From positions 62,001 to 126,000 of the forward strand of contig NZ_AHCA01000009.1 in the NCBI RefSeq assembly GCF_000238355.1: a DNA stretch of 64,000 nucleotides, in the 5' to 3' direction. Below, piece after piece: positions 44,405-53,247 of the stretch (the stretch's first letter is position 1; each line of letters opens with the position of its first letter). Under the pieces are notes generated by a model, which had not been told where the DNA came from, made no database searches, and saw only the letters and a list, made by a program, of their open reading frames with translations. The DNA comes from Pseudoalteromonas haloplanktis ATCC 14393 (GTDB taxonomy: Bacteria; Pseudomonadota; Gammaproteobacteria; Enterobacterales; Alteromonadaceae). Both the position numbers and the translations under genes were made by a program.

Positions 44405-46429
44405 TTATCGTTCGCGTACTAGACGAAAACCGATATAGTTTGCACGAAAGTCCGGCGCCAAAATCAAACGCGTTGAGGCACGAGCTAAACTTGGCGCAAA
44501 ATTCCACGCCCCACCACGAACAGTTACATCCGATTGTTCAGCTGACTTATGAGTCCATTCCCATACATTTCCTACCGTGTCATAGAGGCCAAATGCATTA
44601 GGTGCAAACGAGCCTGTTGGCGCTGCACTTTTATTTGACCATTCACTACCACACCAACCACAATTGGCTAAATTCTTACCTATTTCGTTACCCCATGGGT
44701 ATTCAGTTTTCGTACCAGCGCGTGCTGCATACTCCCACTCAACTTCATTTGGTAAACGATATTGTTGACCTGTTTGACCAGACAACCACTCAGCGTACGC
44801 TTTGGCATCATTGTAAGTTAAGCACACTGCAGGAAAGTCACTGCTTTGCTCAAAACCTGGATTACGCCAATTTAAATTAACTTCCCAAACGGGTTCGCCA
44901 TTTAAGTAATAAGCACAACCACGATTACGCTCAGCTTCGGTTTTATAATTCGTATTAGAAACAAACTGCTGATAAGCACCCACAGTCACTTCTTTATTTT
45001 GCATAGCGAATGAGTTTGCTATTACTTTCTCAACAACTGGGCGCTCATTAGCAAGCCCATTACCGTTGATATCACCCATTTCAAACTTACCAGCTGGAAT
45101 TACAACCATCGCAGCAGCGGCATTATCACCTAATGCAGTACTGGCCACCGGTGTCGTATTACGTTGCTCGCTAGTGTATGTCGGTGCAGCAATCGACTCA
45201 GGCTTTTTTACCAGCTTAGCGTGAATTGTCTGCGGCTTTCGTAAATCAACTCGAACGCGATAAGGCTGATACCCTTGTTTACGCACTTCAACATCATGAA
45301 TACCACTTGGTAAAGTCGTTACCAACCGTGTTGAACCAAAGCTCACGCCATCAATAAACACTTCATCGTCATAAACATTTGAACGCAGTGTAAATTCAAT
45401 CATTTTATTGGCATCTGCCTGCGGCTTAACCGTTGGCATTGGCATAGGCTTAACTGAATAATCGCGTATCGGTTGCTCACTCATACGCGACACCGAAACA
45501 TTCGCATTATCCTTGCTATCACTGAATGTTAACTGACTATCTGTAAAAGTCGTATCGTAACTTGTTTGATAACCAGTGCTAAGTGGTGTGCCGTACTCTG
45601 AACAGTAACGATTATCAACACTTAATAAACTGCATAAACGGCTGCTGTTTACATCACCACGCATAGTAACACTTAAGTTTACGTTGTAATTACCTTGGCC
45701 ACTAAAGGCACTATTAACCACATGACTACTTAACACTTGTACCTGAGCACCCGCCATATTGCGTTTAGGCTCTACTAAGCGCTCCTCTGTTAAGTTAGCA
45801 AATATTTGGTCAACAAAGCGTTTGGTTGCTTTTTGTAGGCCCATTTGCTGGCCGCGTTGCTCACACGCTGCTAACGTTTCGGTACGTTTACAGTTGATAG
45901 TATGGTTAACTTCCAATGTACCTTCACGAGTAAATTCGTTGCGTAAGCGCTCAACTCGAGCCGTTGTTAATTGCTCTTTTAAGCTTTCGAGTGTATTTAA
46001 CTGGGTATGTTTTGCTACGCGAATTTGTTCAATGTCTTTGCGGTGGGATGCAATTGCCGCCAACTGCATCGCGATATCATCTTTATTTTGCTTATGATCA
46101 ACCACAGCCTGCTGATAACGCGCTTGTGCAGCACTGATATCAATAGTGGGATCGTCAATTAAACGACGATACATTTCATTCATGGCATCAAGCGCTTGAT
46201 TTTTTTCTTTATCTAACTCAGTTGAACGAGTTCGTAATAAATCTAGTTGGCTTTGTAACTGACTTTCTTCTTTTAAGTGTTTTTCAAGTATCTGTGTAGC
46301 GTTATCGTATTCAGCTTGTTTAATACTAATCTCAGATTCAATTCCAGTAACCGTGGCTGTATCTTGTGCAAATGCACTTGATGCAAACAAGCTAGCTGAA
46401 ATTAATAGAGATAAAGGAGCAATTCGCAT
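44405..46429 (-). CDS. Exported PEGA and SUMF1/FGE-fold domain protein
   Basis: About 674 residues: signal peptide (MRIAPLSLLIS...SAFA), long coiled-coil region (about 25-170, rich in Gln/Leu/Glu), a Cys-containing middle region, a PEGA domain (NVYDDEVFIDGVSFGSTRLVTTLPSGIHDVEVRK), and a C-terminal FGE-sulfatase fold (MVVIPAGKFEMGD ... LPNEVEWEYAARAGT ... GNVWEWTHKS ... VRGGAWNF ... IGFRLVRER). The tail after VRGGAWNF lacks the cysteine pair that formylglycine-generating enzymes use, so catalysis of that kind is unlikely. Start chosen at the ATG beginning the signal peptide; ATG 46438 and TTG 46444 are alternatives. Confidence 0.78.
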   Translation of the reverse strand: MRIAPLSLLISASLFASSAFAQDTATVTGIESEISIKQAEYDNATQILEKHLKEESQLQSQLDLLRTRSTELDKEKNQALDAMNEMYRRLIDDPTIDISAAQARYQQAVVDHKQNKDDIAMQLAAIASHRKDIEQIRVAKHTQLNTLESLKEQLTTARVERLRNEFTREGTLEVNHTINCKRTETLAACEQRGQQMGLQKATKRFVDQIFANLTEERLVEPKRNMAGAQVQVLSSHVVNSAFSGQGNYNVNLSVTMRGDVNSSRLCSLLSVDNRYCSEYGTPLSTGYQTSYDTTFTDSQLTFSDSKDNANVSVSRMSEQPIRDYSVKPMPMPTVKPQADANKMIEFTLRSNVYDDEVFIDGVSFGSTRLVTTLPSGIHDVEVRKQGYQPYRVRVDLRKPQTIHAKLVKKPESIAAPTYTSEQRNTTPVASTALGDNAAAAMVVIPAGKFEMGDINGNGLANERPVVEKVIANSFAMQNKEVTVGAYQQFVSNTNYKTEAERNRGCAYYLNGEPVWEVNLNWRNPGFEQSSDFPAVCLTYNDAKAYAEWLSGQTGQQYRLPNEVEWEYAARAGTKTEYPWGNEIGKNLANCGWCGSEWSNKSAAPTGSFAPNAFGLYDTVGNVWEWTHKSAEQSDVTVRGGAWNFAPSLARASTRLILAPDFRANYIGFRLVRER

Positions 46430-46677
46430 ATATTCCATTCCCAAAAAGCGGCAATTATTTGGTCATTATTTATTTTTTATAATTAAACTCTTATGCTATG
46501 TACTTGCAAGGCAAAACACAAGCTTTGTTCAAAAATTATCTGAGTTTACAACTATTCACACTAGTCTTGCCAGTAAATAACCGATTCATTGCCTGAAAAC
46601 AGCTTATTTTCTGAATCATTTTCCTGTTCTTGCCTAATTTGTTAATCTTATCTTCCCATTTACTTTAAGTTACCACT

Positions 46678-47574
46678 GTGAATTTACTAGCTGAGTCTGC
46701 ATTACAAAAAATCACTTGCCCATTGCTGAGTGAAAAAAAAATATCATTATCAGTAAAACGAGACGATCAACTACACCCACTTATAAGTGGTAATAAATGG
46801 CGTAAACTTAAATACAACCTCATGGCTATGCAAGCGCAAGGAAAAACCGAGCTCGTTACTTTTGGTGGTGCTTTTTCAAATCATATCCATGCCTGTGCAG
46901 CAGCCGGAAAACACTTTAATATTAAAACCCATGGCATCATTCGTGGACCTGAACTTGACTGGCAAAACCCGACCTTACAATTTGCCAAACAATGCGGGAT
47001 GCAATTACATCCAGTTACTCGACTAGAGTATCGTGAGCGCCAAAACCCTGATTATTTTGCGCAATTACAAGCACGCTTCCCCAATGCTTATATATTGCCA
47101 GAAGGCGGGACGAACAAGGCTGCACTACAAGGATGCAGTGAACTTGCTAAGTCATTACCACAAGCTGACTTCGTAATATGCCCAACGGGTAGTGGCGGCA
47201 CGCTGGCAGGGTTAACTGAAGGCTGCGATAACAGCACGCAGATTTTAGGAGTTGCGGTATTAAAGCAAGCTGAGTATTTAATTAATGAAATAAAATCGCT
47301 AAGTCCAATTGCAGCACAACAGCAGAACTGGCAATTACTCACCCAGTTTCATGATGGTGGCTATGGTAAATTTAGCTCTGAACTTTGGCAATTTTGTTTA
47401 ATGATGCAAAGCCAACATCAATTACCTTTAGAGCCAATTTACTCAGGTAAAATGATGTACGCTTTATGGCAATTAATAGAACAAGATTATTTTCCTGAAG
47501 GTAGCCGGATCATTGCCATTCACACTGGAGGATTACAGGGATTAGATGGACTGCGCTATCGCCAGCTTATATAA
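46678..47574 (+). CDS. PLP-dependent D-cysteine desulfhydrase / ACC deaminase family enzyme
   Basis: 298-residue fold-type II PLP enzyme. SGNKWRKLKYNL (about residues 37-48) holds the PLP lysine, FGGAFSNHIHACAAAG is the family's Ser/Asn/His block, and VICPTGSGGTLAGL binds the cofactor phosphate. Relatives deaminate 1-aminocyclopropane-1-carboxylate or desulfhydrate D-cysteine. The protein is shorter than typical ACC deaminase (about 338), which favours the desulfhydrase-like group, but I cannot settle the substrate. Start is GTG with no clear ribosome-binding site. The gene ends 4 bp from the convergent csrD-like gene. Confidence 0.78.
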   Translation: MNLLAESALQKITCPLLSEKKISLSVKRDDQLHPLISGNKWRKLKYNLMAMQAQGKTELVTFGGAFSNHIHACAAAGKHFNIKTHGIIRGPELDWQNPTLQFAKQCGMQLHPVTRLEYRERQNPDYFAQLQARFPNAYILPEGGTNKAALQGCSELAKSLPQADFVICPTGSGGTLAGLTEGCDNSTQILGVAVLKQAEYLINEIKSLSPIAAQQQNWQLLTQFHDGGYGKFSSELWQFCLMMQSQHQLPLEPIYSGKMMYALWQLIEQDYFPEGSRIIAIHTGGLQGLDGLRYRQLI

Positions 47575-47578
47575 AAAA

Positions 47579-49339
47579 TCAATTTACCGTTACATTGGTA
47601 AACTCTTGCAAAGGCTCTGTAAAATAAAATCCTTGCGCGCCAACAACGCCGAGCTTTTTCAGCATATTAAGTTCTTGTTGAGTCTCAACACCAACCCCGT
47701 ATACAGGTAAGTTGACTCGTTCCGCTTTGGTAACTATTTGGCGCACCTGCTTTTGCTGCGTTATATTTTTATCAATATTATGAATTAAGTCGTAGCTCAA
47801 CTTTAAGCCTTTAATCACTTTATACTTATCTAATAAAGTGACTTTACTGCTCGATGAAACATTATCAATTAACACCGAGCTACCAACTAATTCGATCCTG
47901 CTAAAGGCAAACTTCAACAGCTGCAGGTGTTGATAAAAGTCCACTTCAGATATTTCAAACTGCAACTTGTTTGCAGCCTTAATATTACCCATTCGCTTAC
48001 CAAACCAATGCCAGTAATCATCATCAAACCAATTTAAAGCATGCAGATTAATACTTACGGTTAAAGGGCTTGGTTCACTCTTTAATAACTTAATAACCTG
48101 ATCTAATACTGTTTTATCTAACAAGGTAATTGCGTCATCACTTTTCAACTGTGGGATAAACTGCTTAGCCGACAACATACCAAGTGATTTATGACGTACA
48201 CGAATTAAAGCTTCATGCTGTAATATATCACCACTGGCAAACTCAAACAGTGGTTGAAAAAACAACATAAACTTCTTTTTTCCAATGTAGTCAGCAAGGT
48301 TTTCAAAACTATTTGCTAATACTGTTGATCGCGTGTAGTTAAATGGCACACGATGAATATGTTGCCACGCACTTTGCTTTGCGAGTGTAAGTGCCGATTT
48401 TGTTAATTGATACACTATGGTTTGGTCAGCACCATCACGGTAATTACATACGCCTATTTTTATTTCTTTACGGGATAAATCACCACGATAAGGCAAAGAT
48501 GCTTGGTAAATAGTTTGATGTAATCGCTTTGTGTAAGTATCAATTTCGGCTTGAGGTATATTTTCTAGGGTAATTGCCAAGCCTCCAGAAGACAATAACT
48601 TTACAGATACCCGAGATAGCTCTTTAAAACCTTTAACCATTATAAGTTTGAAATGACGTTCTAAATCAACGTTGTCAGGAAATGGTTGCGCGCAGTAAAG
48701 TAACGCAAAAAGATGCTGATGGTTACTTTGAATCCCATACATGCCCGTGATTGCTGGGTTTTCCCCTGTTGTCGCTTGTTGTTTAGGTATCAGTGCTTTT
48801 GTGCTACCAACTGCCATATCATGATGTGATACCTTAACGGTGGTTTGTTGAGTGCTTTTGGCACTTGTAAATTGCGTATTGCCGATTTGTGGCGAAACCT
48901 CATCAGCACTATCATGGCGCCTAAAAAGCACTCGCCACCAGCGGTAGCCCCAGATCGCCGCACCTATCATAACTAAGTTAAGTAAAATAAATAAGTGGCT
49001 TTCTACAACCCAAAAAGGCCAATGGTAAAGCTTTAAACTAACCGTTTTATAATTAAAAATCTCACTATCTTCCGCCATAAAAGCTGAAAAATGAAACGGC
49101 ATACTCCCTGGTTCAAGCATGAAACCATGATCATCTGCAAGAGCTGCAATTATCTCCCTATCTGCGGTTTGCTCCAGCTTTAAATTATACACTTGCTTGG
49201 CTAATTGGCTGCCTTCGAGATGTACTTTTTGATGTAATATCTCTCCAAGTAAGAGATTAAATACGGTTAGTAAAAGCATAAAAGCAATCACATAAATACT
49301 TAGCATCCGTACTTGTGCATTGTTAAATTGAGTCACCAT
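47579..49339 (-). CDS. Degenerate GGDEF-EAL membrane protein, CsrD/MshH-like
   Basis: About 586 residues. Two membrane segments (about 12-34 and 115-135) enclose a periplasmic region of roughly 80 residues. Next comes a degenerate GGDEF domain with SSGGL where GGDEF is expected, then an EAL domain with EALIRV intact but other catalytic positions changed: IDNVSSSSK instead of IDDFGTGYS, and KLS instead of KID. This pattern matches CsrD/MshH, which bind rather than make or break c-di-GMP and direct CsrB/C decay by RNase E. Location between ssb/uvrA and mreB supports this. Start uncertain: ATG 49339 is given; GTG 49396 and TTG 49381 are in frame upstream. Confidence 0.65.
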   Translation of the reverse strand: MVTQFNNAQVRMLSIYVIAFMLLLTVFNLLLGEILHQKVHLEGSQLAKQVYNLKLEQTADREIIAALADDHGFMLEPGSMPFHFSAFMAEDSEIFNYKTVSLKLYHWPFWVVESHLFILLNLVMIGAAIWGYRWWRVLFRRHDSADEVSPQIGNTQFTSAKSTQQTTVKVSHHDMAVGSTKALIPKQQATTGENPAITGMYGIQSNHQHLFALLYCAQPFPDNVDLERHFKLIMVKGFKELSRVSVKLLSSGGLAITLENIPQAEIDTYTKRLHQTIYQASLPYRGDLSRKEIKIGVCNYRDGADQTIVYQLTKSALTLAKQSAWQHIHRVPFNYTRSTVLANSFENLADYIGKKKFMLFFQPLFEFASGDILQHEALIRVRHKSLGMLSAKQFIPQLKSDDAITLLDKTVLDQVIKLLKSEPSPLTVSINLHALNWFDDDYWHWFGKRMGNIKAANKLQFEISEVDFYQHLQLLKFAFSRIELVGSSVLIDNVSSSSKVTLLDKYKVIKGLKLSYDLIHNIDKNITQQKQVRQIVTKAERVNLPVYGVGVETQQELNMLKKLGVVGAQGFYFTEPLQEFTNVTVN

Positions 49340-49534
49340 GGCTGTTACGCTGTTTGTACTAATAGCTAAAGTGTTGTTCAAGATCCTTATAAACACAAGG
49401 CTGAGAGCGGACTTAAAATGTTACCCAGCATTTAAAATAAAAAACTTTCGTAATTTTAATTACTAAGCCTTAGGGTAAATTTCATGCCTTGGCAACAATC
49501 AGCCTGTACTTATAATTAAGTGAAGGTGCTTTGC

Positions 49535-49960
49535 TTAACACCCAGAGATAAGTTTGCCGTATTGGTCAATAATCATTTCACCATCTTCTTTGTAAAATGA
49601 GCCCTGTGGCCAATTATCAAGTAAGCTTAATACCGCTTCGCTCGGGCGTGCTAATTTCACTCCTTTTGCAGTGCAAACGACGGGGCGATTCACTAAAATC
49701 GGATGCACGAGCATTGCATCTAGAATTTGCTCATCAGACACGTTGTCATCTAATAAGCCTAATTCTTTAGCCGGTGATTTAGTGACTCTAAGCGCTGTTT
49801 TCGGGGTTAAATCTGCCGCAGCAAACAAAGCAAGGAGTTGCGGTTTAGTCCAGCCTGATTTTAAATATTCAATTACCACAGGTTCATAACCTGACGCCTT
49901 AATTAGCCTTAATACATTTCTTGATGTACCACAATCTGGATTATGATGAATTACAACCAT
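49535..49960 (-). CDS. arsC: Arsenate reductase (glutaredoxin-coupled)
   Basis: 141 residues, the exact size of plasmid-type ArsC. Seen: NPDCGTSRN with the catalytic cysteine at about residue 10, and the three arginines that hold arsenate in LRVTKSP, NRPVV and ARPSE. Reduces arsenate to arsenite using glutathione and glutaredoxin. It is 29 bp downstream of arsH; no pump (arsB/acr3) or arsR is present in the window. Confidence 0.93.
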   Translation of the reverse strand: MVVIHHNPDCGTSRNVLRLIKASGYEPVVIEYLKSGWTKPQLLALFAAADLTPKTALRVTKSPAKELGLLDDNVSDEQILDAMLVHPILVNRPVVCTAKGVKLARPSEAVLSLLDNWPQGSFYKEDGEMIIDQYGKLISGC

Positions 49961-49989
49961 AACAAGCTCCTCGACTATATATTTACTGA

Positions 49990-50706
49990 TTAAATAGACC
50001 GTTGGTTTACACGTTCACTTAACTGCTCAGCTGATTCAACTCGCTCCGAGTATCTATCGACAAAGTAGTCTTTTTGATCGCGTAATAACAAAGTAAATTT
50101 AATGAGCTCTTCCATCACATCCACAATACGATTATAAAAAGCCGACGGTTTCATACGACCATCTTCGTCAAATTCTAAGTAGGCTTTTGCTACAGATGAT
50201 TGGTTAGGGATTGTAACCATGCGCATCCAGCGACCTAGAACACGTAACTGATTCACGACATTAAAAGATTGAGAGCCACCACAAACTTGCATCACAGCCA
50301 AGGTTTTACCTTGCGTAGGTCGCACGCCACCTAAACTCAATGGTACCCAATCAATTTGATTTTTAAATATACTGGTCATAGCGCCATGGCGTTCAGGCGA
50401 GCACCACACTTGCCCTTCTGACCACAGCATTAAATCTCGTAATTCTTGTACTTTAGGGTGTGACTCATCTTCACTGTCGGTTTGCGGTAAACCTTGCGGG
50501 TCAAAAATTTTCACTTCAGCGCCAAAATGCGTTAATAATCGCGCGTTTTCTTCAATAACCAGCTTACTGTATGAACGCTCTCTTAAAGAGCCATATAACA
50601 ATAAAATTTTTGGCTTATGCGCAGAGAAATTTAAATTAAAATCACCACTTGTTGGTACATGGCATTGGCTTTGATCGAGATTGGGTAATGCAATTTTTGC
50701 TGTCAT
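49990..50706 (-). CDS. arsH: NADPH-dependent FMN oxidoreductase ArsH
   Basis: 238 residues. Flavodoxin-like fold with [14 protein letters not shown] (FMN-phosphate loop), [20 protein letters not shown] and [12 protein letters not shown], a strong ArsH signature. ArsH oxidises trivalent organoarsenicals and reduces quinones or flavins. I choose the ATG preceded by AAAGG at proper spacing; a 26-codon extension upstream is AT-rich and not family-like. Forms a two-gene unit with arsC. Confidence 0.92.
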   Translation of the reverse strand: MTAKIALPNLDQSQCHVPTSGDFNLNFSAHKPKILLLYGSLRERSYSKLVIEENARLLTHFGAEVKIFDPQGLPQTDSEDESHPKVQELRDLMLWSEGQVWCSPERHGAMTSIFKNQIDWVPLSLGGVRPTQGKTLAVMQVCGGSQSFNVVNQLRVLGRWMRMVTIPNQSSVAKAYLEFDEDGRMKPSAFYNRIVDVMEELIKFTLLLRDQKDYFVDRYSERVESAEQLSERVNQRSI

Positions 50707-51096
50707 TAGCGCTAACCTTTCAATTTTAAATATATATGAAAAAACGAATATATACAATTTTACATACGCAGACCTTGAAGTCAAATTCTATTTGTATCAC
50801 TGTTACGAATTTAGTTAAATTGCATGTAATTAGTGGTTGCCTGCTTATAATCGAAGGTACGCTTAAATCGCTTTATAACTTAACCATCGAGTCCATCTGA
50901 GGATTTGTTCGATAACTTGATTCACTTGCGCATATTGATCTAATGGCTAAAAACCAGATTTAAACATAAAAATATATTTATTAATAACTTACAAAAAAAC
51001 CTCTCCTTTGCAGCATCAGTTTCCAACCTGAACAGTCATACATTTGTAATATGATTGACGTAATTTGTTGCCCATAGAGGCAAAAAACTGACAAAA
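50707..51096. other. AT-rich divergent intergenic region
   Basis: About 390 bp between arsH (-) and the periplasmic-binding-like gene (+). No gene or RNA is recognisable. Near arsH, TATATAT and ATATATA flank GAAAAAACGA (about 50731-50754), a weak dyad of the kind used by ArsR-type repressors, but AT-rich sequence makes this uncertain. A TATAAT is present in the middle without a good -35. Confidence 0.4.
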
Positions 51097-51957
51097 ATGA
51101 ATTTTATTTATACTCCTTGGGGGAATCGCGTTGCAGGCACGTTACTCATTATAATATTTAGTGCCGCGCTTAGTGCTTTATCATGGCACTCAACAACCCC
51201 CACTTTACCGCAAAATCTATATACATATACGTGTAATGTTCACAACGCGGCGGCTGGGAGCACGTTAAAAATAAGAAATGTCATGTCGAACTTTTCGATT
51301 CAATTTGCTGATCAACTTTGTCAATCAGACAAAATTTATAAAGCAGGTATAGAAAAAGTTGAAATCTCTTGGCCTTCATCAGAGCAACTCACTGCACAAC
51401 TTCTTATTAATCAAGAGTATAATTTTGTGTTTAGTCGCCATCATTACCTAAAAGGCCTCTCTGATGAGGTCGATAGTTTTTACCAGCCCATATTGAGTGT
51501 ATCTGGGTTTAGAATTGTTTGGTGGCATAAGGGTAAAGAGCCAGTAATGACTCAGGAGTTTTTTGCCAATAAAACGGTAGGGGTTACTAATAATACGAAT
51601 AGTCATTTTAGCTACTTAACACCATTAAGGTCTTTAGCAAATGCAAATATCACGCTGCAGCCTGCACAATTAAAGTACTTTCCCACTCCTGGGTCACTTC
51701 AACAAGGCTTTTTAAATGGCGATGTAGATTTAATAATGTGGGATAAGCAGTTACTGAGCAATTTAAAGCCAACGCCCGACATTCAAATAAATCATTCCAA
51801 AAAAGTATGGAGAATTAAAGGGTTAGACTGGTACGCGTCACAAAAAAGCCTCGAGAATAAAGAGTTAATTTGCGAGTTCATAGAAAAATTCAGTGTATAT
51901 GAGCCTTTTTTTTCCACAAAAAATAACCTTAGGTTACAAAGCTCTTATGAATGCTAA
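51097..51957 (+). CDS. Membrane-anchored periplasmic-binding-like protein, function unknown
   Basis: 286 residues. An N-terminal membrane segment (about 12-29; VAGTLLIIIFSAALSALSW) is followed by a periplasmic part with type-2 substrate-binding protein character: FSRHHYL, FFANKTVGVTNNTNSHFSYL, and NGDVDLIMWDKQLL as the typical hinge/ligand lobe. No transporter permease or ATPase accompanies it, so I infer a sensing rather than transport role. It ends overlapping the next gene's start by 11 bp (translational coupling). The start has no strong ribosome-binding site. Confidence 0.55.
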   Translation: MNFIYTPWGNRVAGTLLIIIFSAALSALSWHSTTPTLPQNLYTYTCNVHNAAAGSTLKIRNVMSNFSIQFADQLCQSDKIYKAGIEKVEISWPSSEQLTAQLLINQEYNFVFSRHHYLKGLSDEVDSFYQPILSVSGFRIVWWHKGKEPVMTQEFFANKTVGVTNNTNSHFSYLTPLRSLANANITLQPAQLKYFPTPGSLQQGFLNGDVDLIMWDKQLLSNLKPTPDIQINHSKKVWRIKGLDWYASQKSLENKELICEFIEKFSVYEPFFSTKNNLRLQSSYEC

Positions 51958-53116
51958 ACTCGTTAAATTGACTCAACGTCCCGCTTTTATAATATGTTTG
52001 CTAAGCCTTATTTTAGCCGTTACAGCGGTACTTCCTCGTGTATCTTCACAACTTAGCTTTGAGCAATTCGCTAATAACAACTTAAGTACTATTATCAACC
52101 AATCTTTAGAATCTGGTTTTAATGATACCGATATCTTTTCTTATTTAACTGATCAGCTAGAAACCACATACCAACGTATTGAAACTGAATCTGTATTGCC
52201 AATTATAAAGTCTTGTTCAATGCAAATTATTGACTGGAAAGTGAATCAAGAATTACCCATATCTTCAATTAGCGCTACCACAGTCACATGGAAAGAAGGG
52301 GCGCTGCAACACCAATTGTTATTCGAGCTAGACTGCCACTATAATTTACTAAACTGGTTTATTTTTTTTATACTTTGCAGCACGTTAAGCTTACTCGTTT
52401 TTTCTTTTTGGCCTACTCCCTATAGCCATAGACAACAACAATGGCTACTACAAACATCAAATACACTGAACAGATCCCAACAAATTGAATTTAATAAATT
52501 TATCGATGCTCTAACCTCCCCTCAATACCAATGGCTAGAGACGCATATAACAAAAAAGCAATGGCAAACAAGTGCTCTGCTTAATTGCATTAAACATAAT
52601 AATTTTAGGCTCTTAGACAGCGAACAACTTTTTTGGCTCGATATTGCATTCTCACAGAGCGATAACCTTGATGACGCCATTACCATAGCTAAGCATGACG
52701 ATAATTTAATTTTTGGGCTTAAAGAAAAAGTTATATTTGTCCATGGACTGAAAATAAAATTACCTATTACGCCATTTTTTTATTATTACTGGTATGCGTC
52801 AAAGCGACTTCAAGACCAACATCAAGGCTGGTTACTCAACCCTGCTAGCACTAAGCCTGATCGTCAGCTTGGTGAAGAATTAGCTAAATTAATGAGTGAG
52901 TATGGTGGCAGCACCCGAGCAATAAATGATTTATTAGAAAATGGCTTAACTCCTAAAAAGCTCGATCAAAATCGCAATCGAATAAAAGACGAATTAATTA
53001 GTCTGCTTGGCGAAACGCATGCCGAAACCTACCTTTTTAGTAGTAAAAGGGACCTAAAAACGACTCGCTTTAGTTACCGTTTGACAATAGATGGTCAAAA
53101 AGTATCTTTCACATAA
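51947..53116 (+). CDS. Two-span membrane protein with possible winged-helix cytoplasmic domain
   Basis: 389 residues from the ATG at 51947; an in-frame start 18 codons earlier lies inside the previous gene. Membrane segments near 12-30 and 142-160 enclose a periplasmic domain of about 110 residues. The cytoplasmic C-terminal ~220 residues end with GGSTRAINDLLENG, KKLDQNRNRIKDELISLLGE and FSYRLTIDGQKVSF, a helix-helix-wing spacing like a winged helix. I do not recognise the family. The neighbour genes suggest a one-component sensor/regulator for the TonB receptor and PLCs; this is inference. Confidence 0.45.
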   Translation: MNAKLVKLTQRPAFIICLLSLILAVTAVLPRVSSQLSFEQFANNNLSTIINQSLESGFNDTDIFSYLTDQLETTYQRIETESVLPIIKSCSMQIIDWKVNQELPISSISATTVTWKEGALQHQLLFELDCHYNLLNWFIFFILCSTLSLLVFSFWPTPYSHRQQQWLLQTSNTLNRSQQIEFNKFIDALTSPQYQWLETHITKKQWQTSALLNCIKHNNFRLLDSEQLFWLDIAFSQSDNLDDAITIAKHDDNLIFGLKEKVIFVHGLKIKLPITPFFYYYWYASKRLQDQHQGWLLNPASTKPDRQLGEELAKLMSEYGGSTRAINDLLENGLTPKKLDQNRNRIKDELISLLGETHAETYLFSSKRDLKTTRFSYRLTIDGQKVSFT

Positions 53117-53152
53117 ACAAATTTAACCACTACAAAACAATAACTTAAACGT

Positions 53153-53166
53153 TATAGATATCTATA
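53153..53166. promoter_or_regulatory. 14-bp palindrome upstream of the TonB receptor
   Basis: TATAGATATCTATA, a perfect palindrome 81 bp before the receptor ATG. It has the size and position of an operator for a dimeric regulator. AT-rich context lowers certainty. Confidence 0.4.
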
Positions 53167-53247
53167 GTTAAAGTATCAATCTTCATTTAACAGAACTGCA
53201 ATCTTTTCCCCTGAGTATGGCCGCATCGATTACTGAGGAGTAACAAA

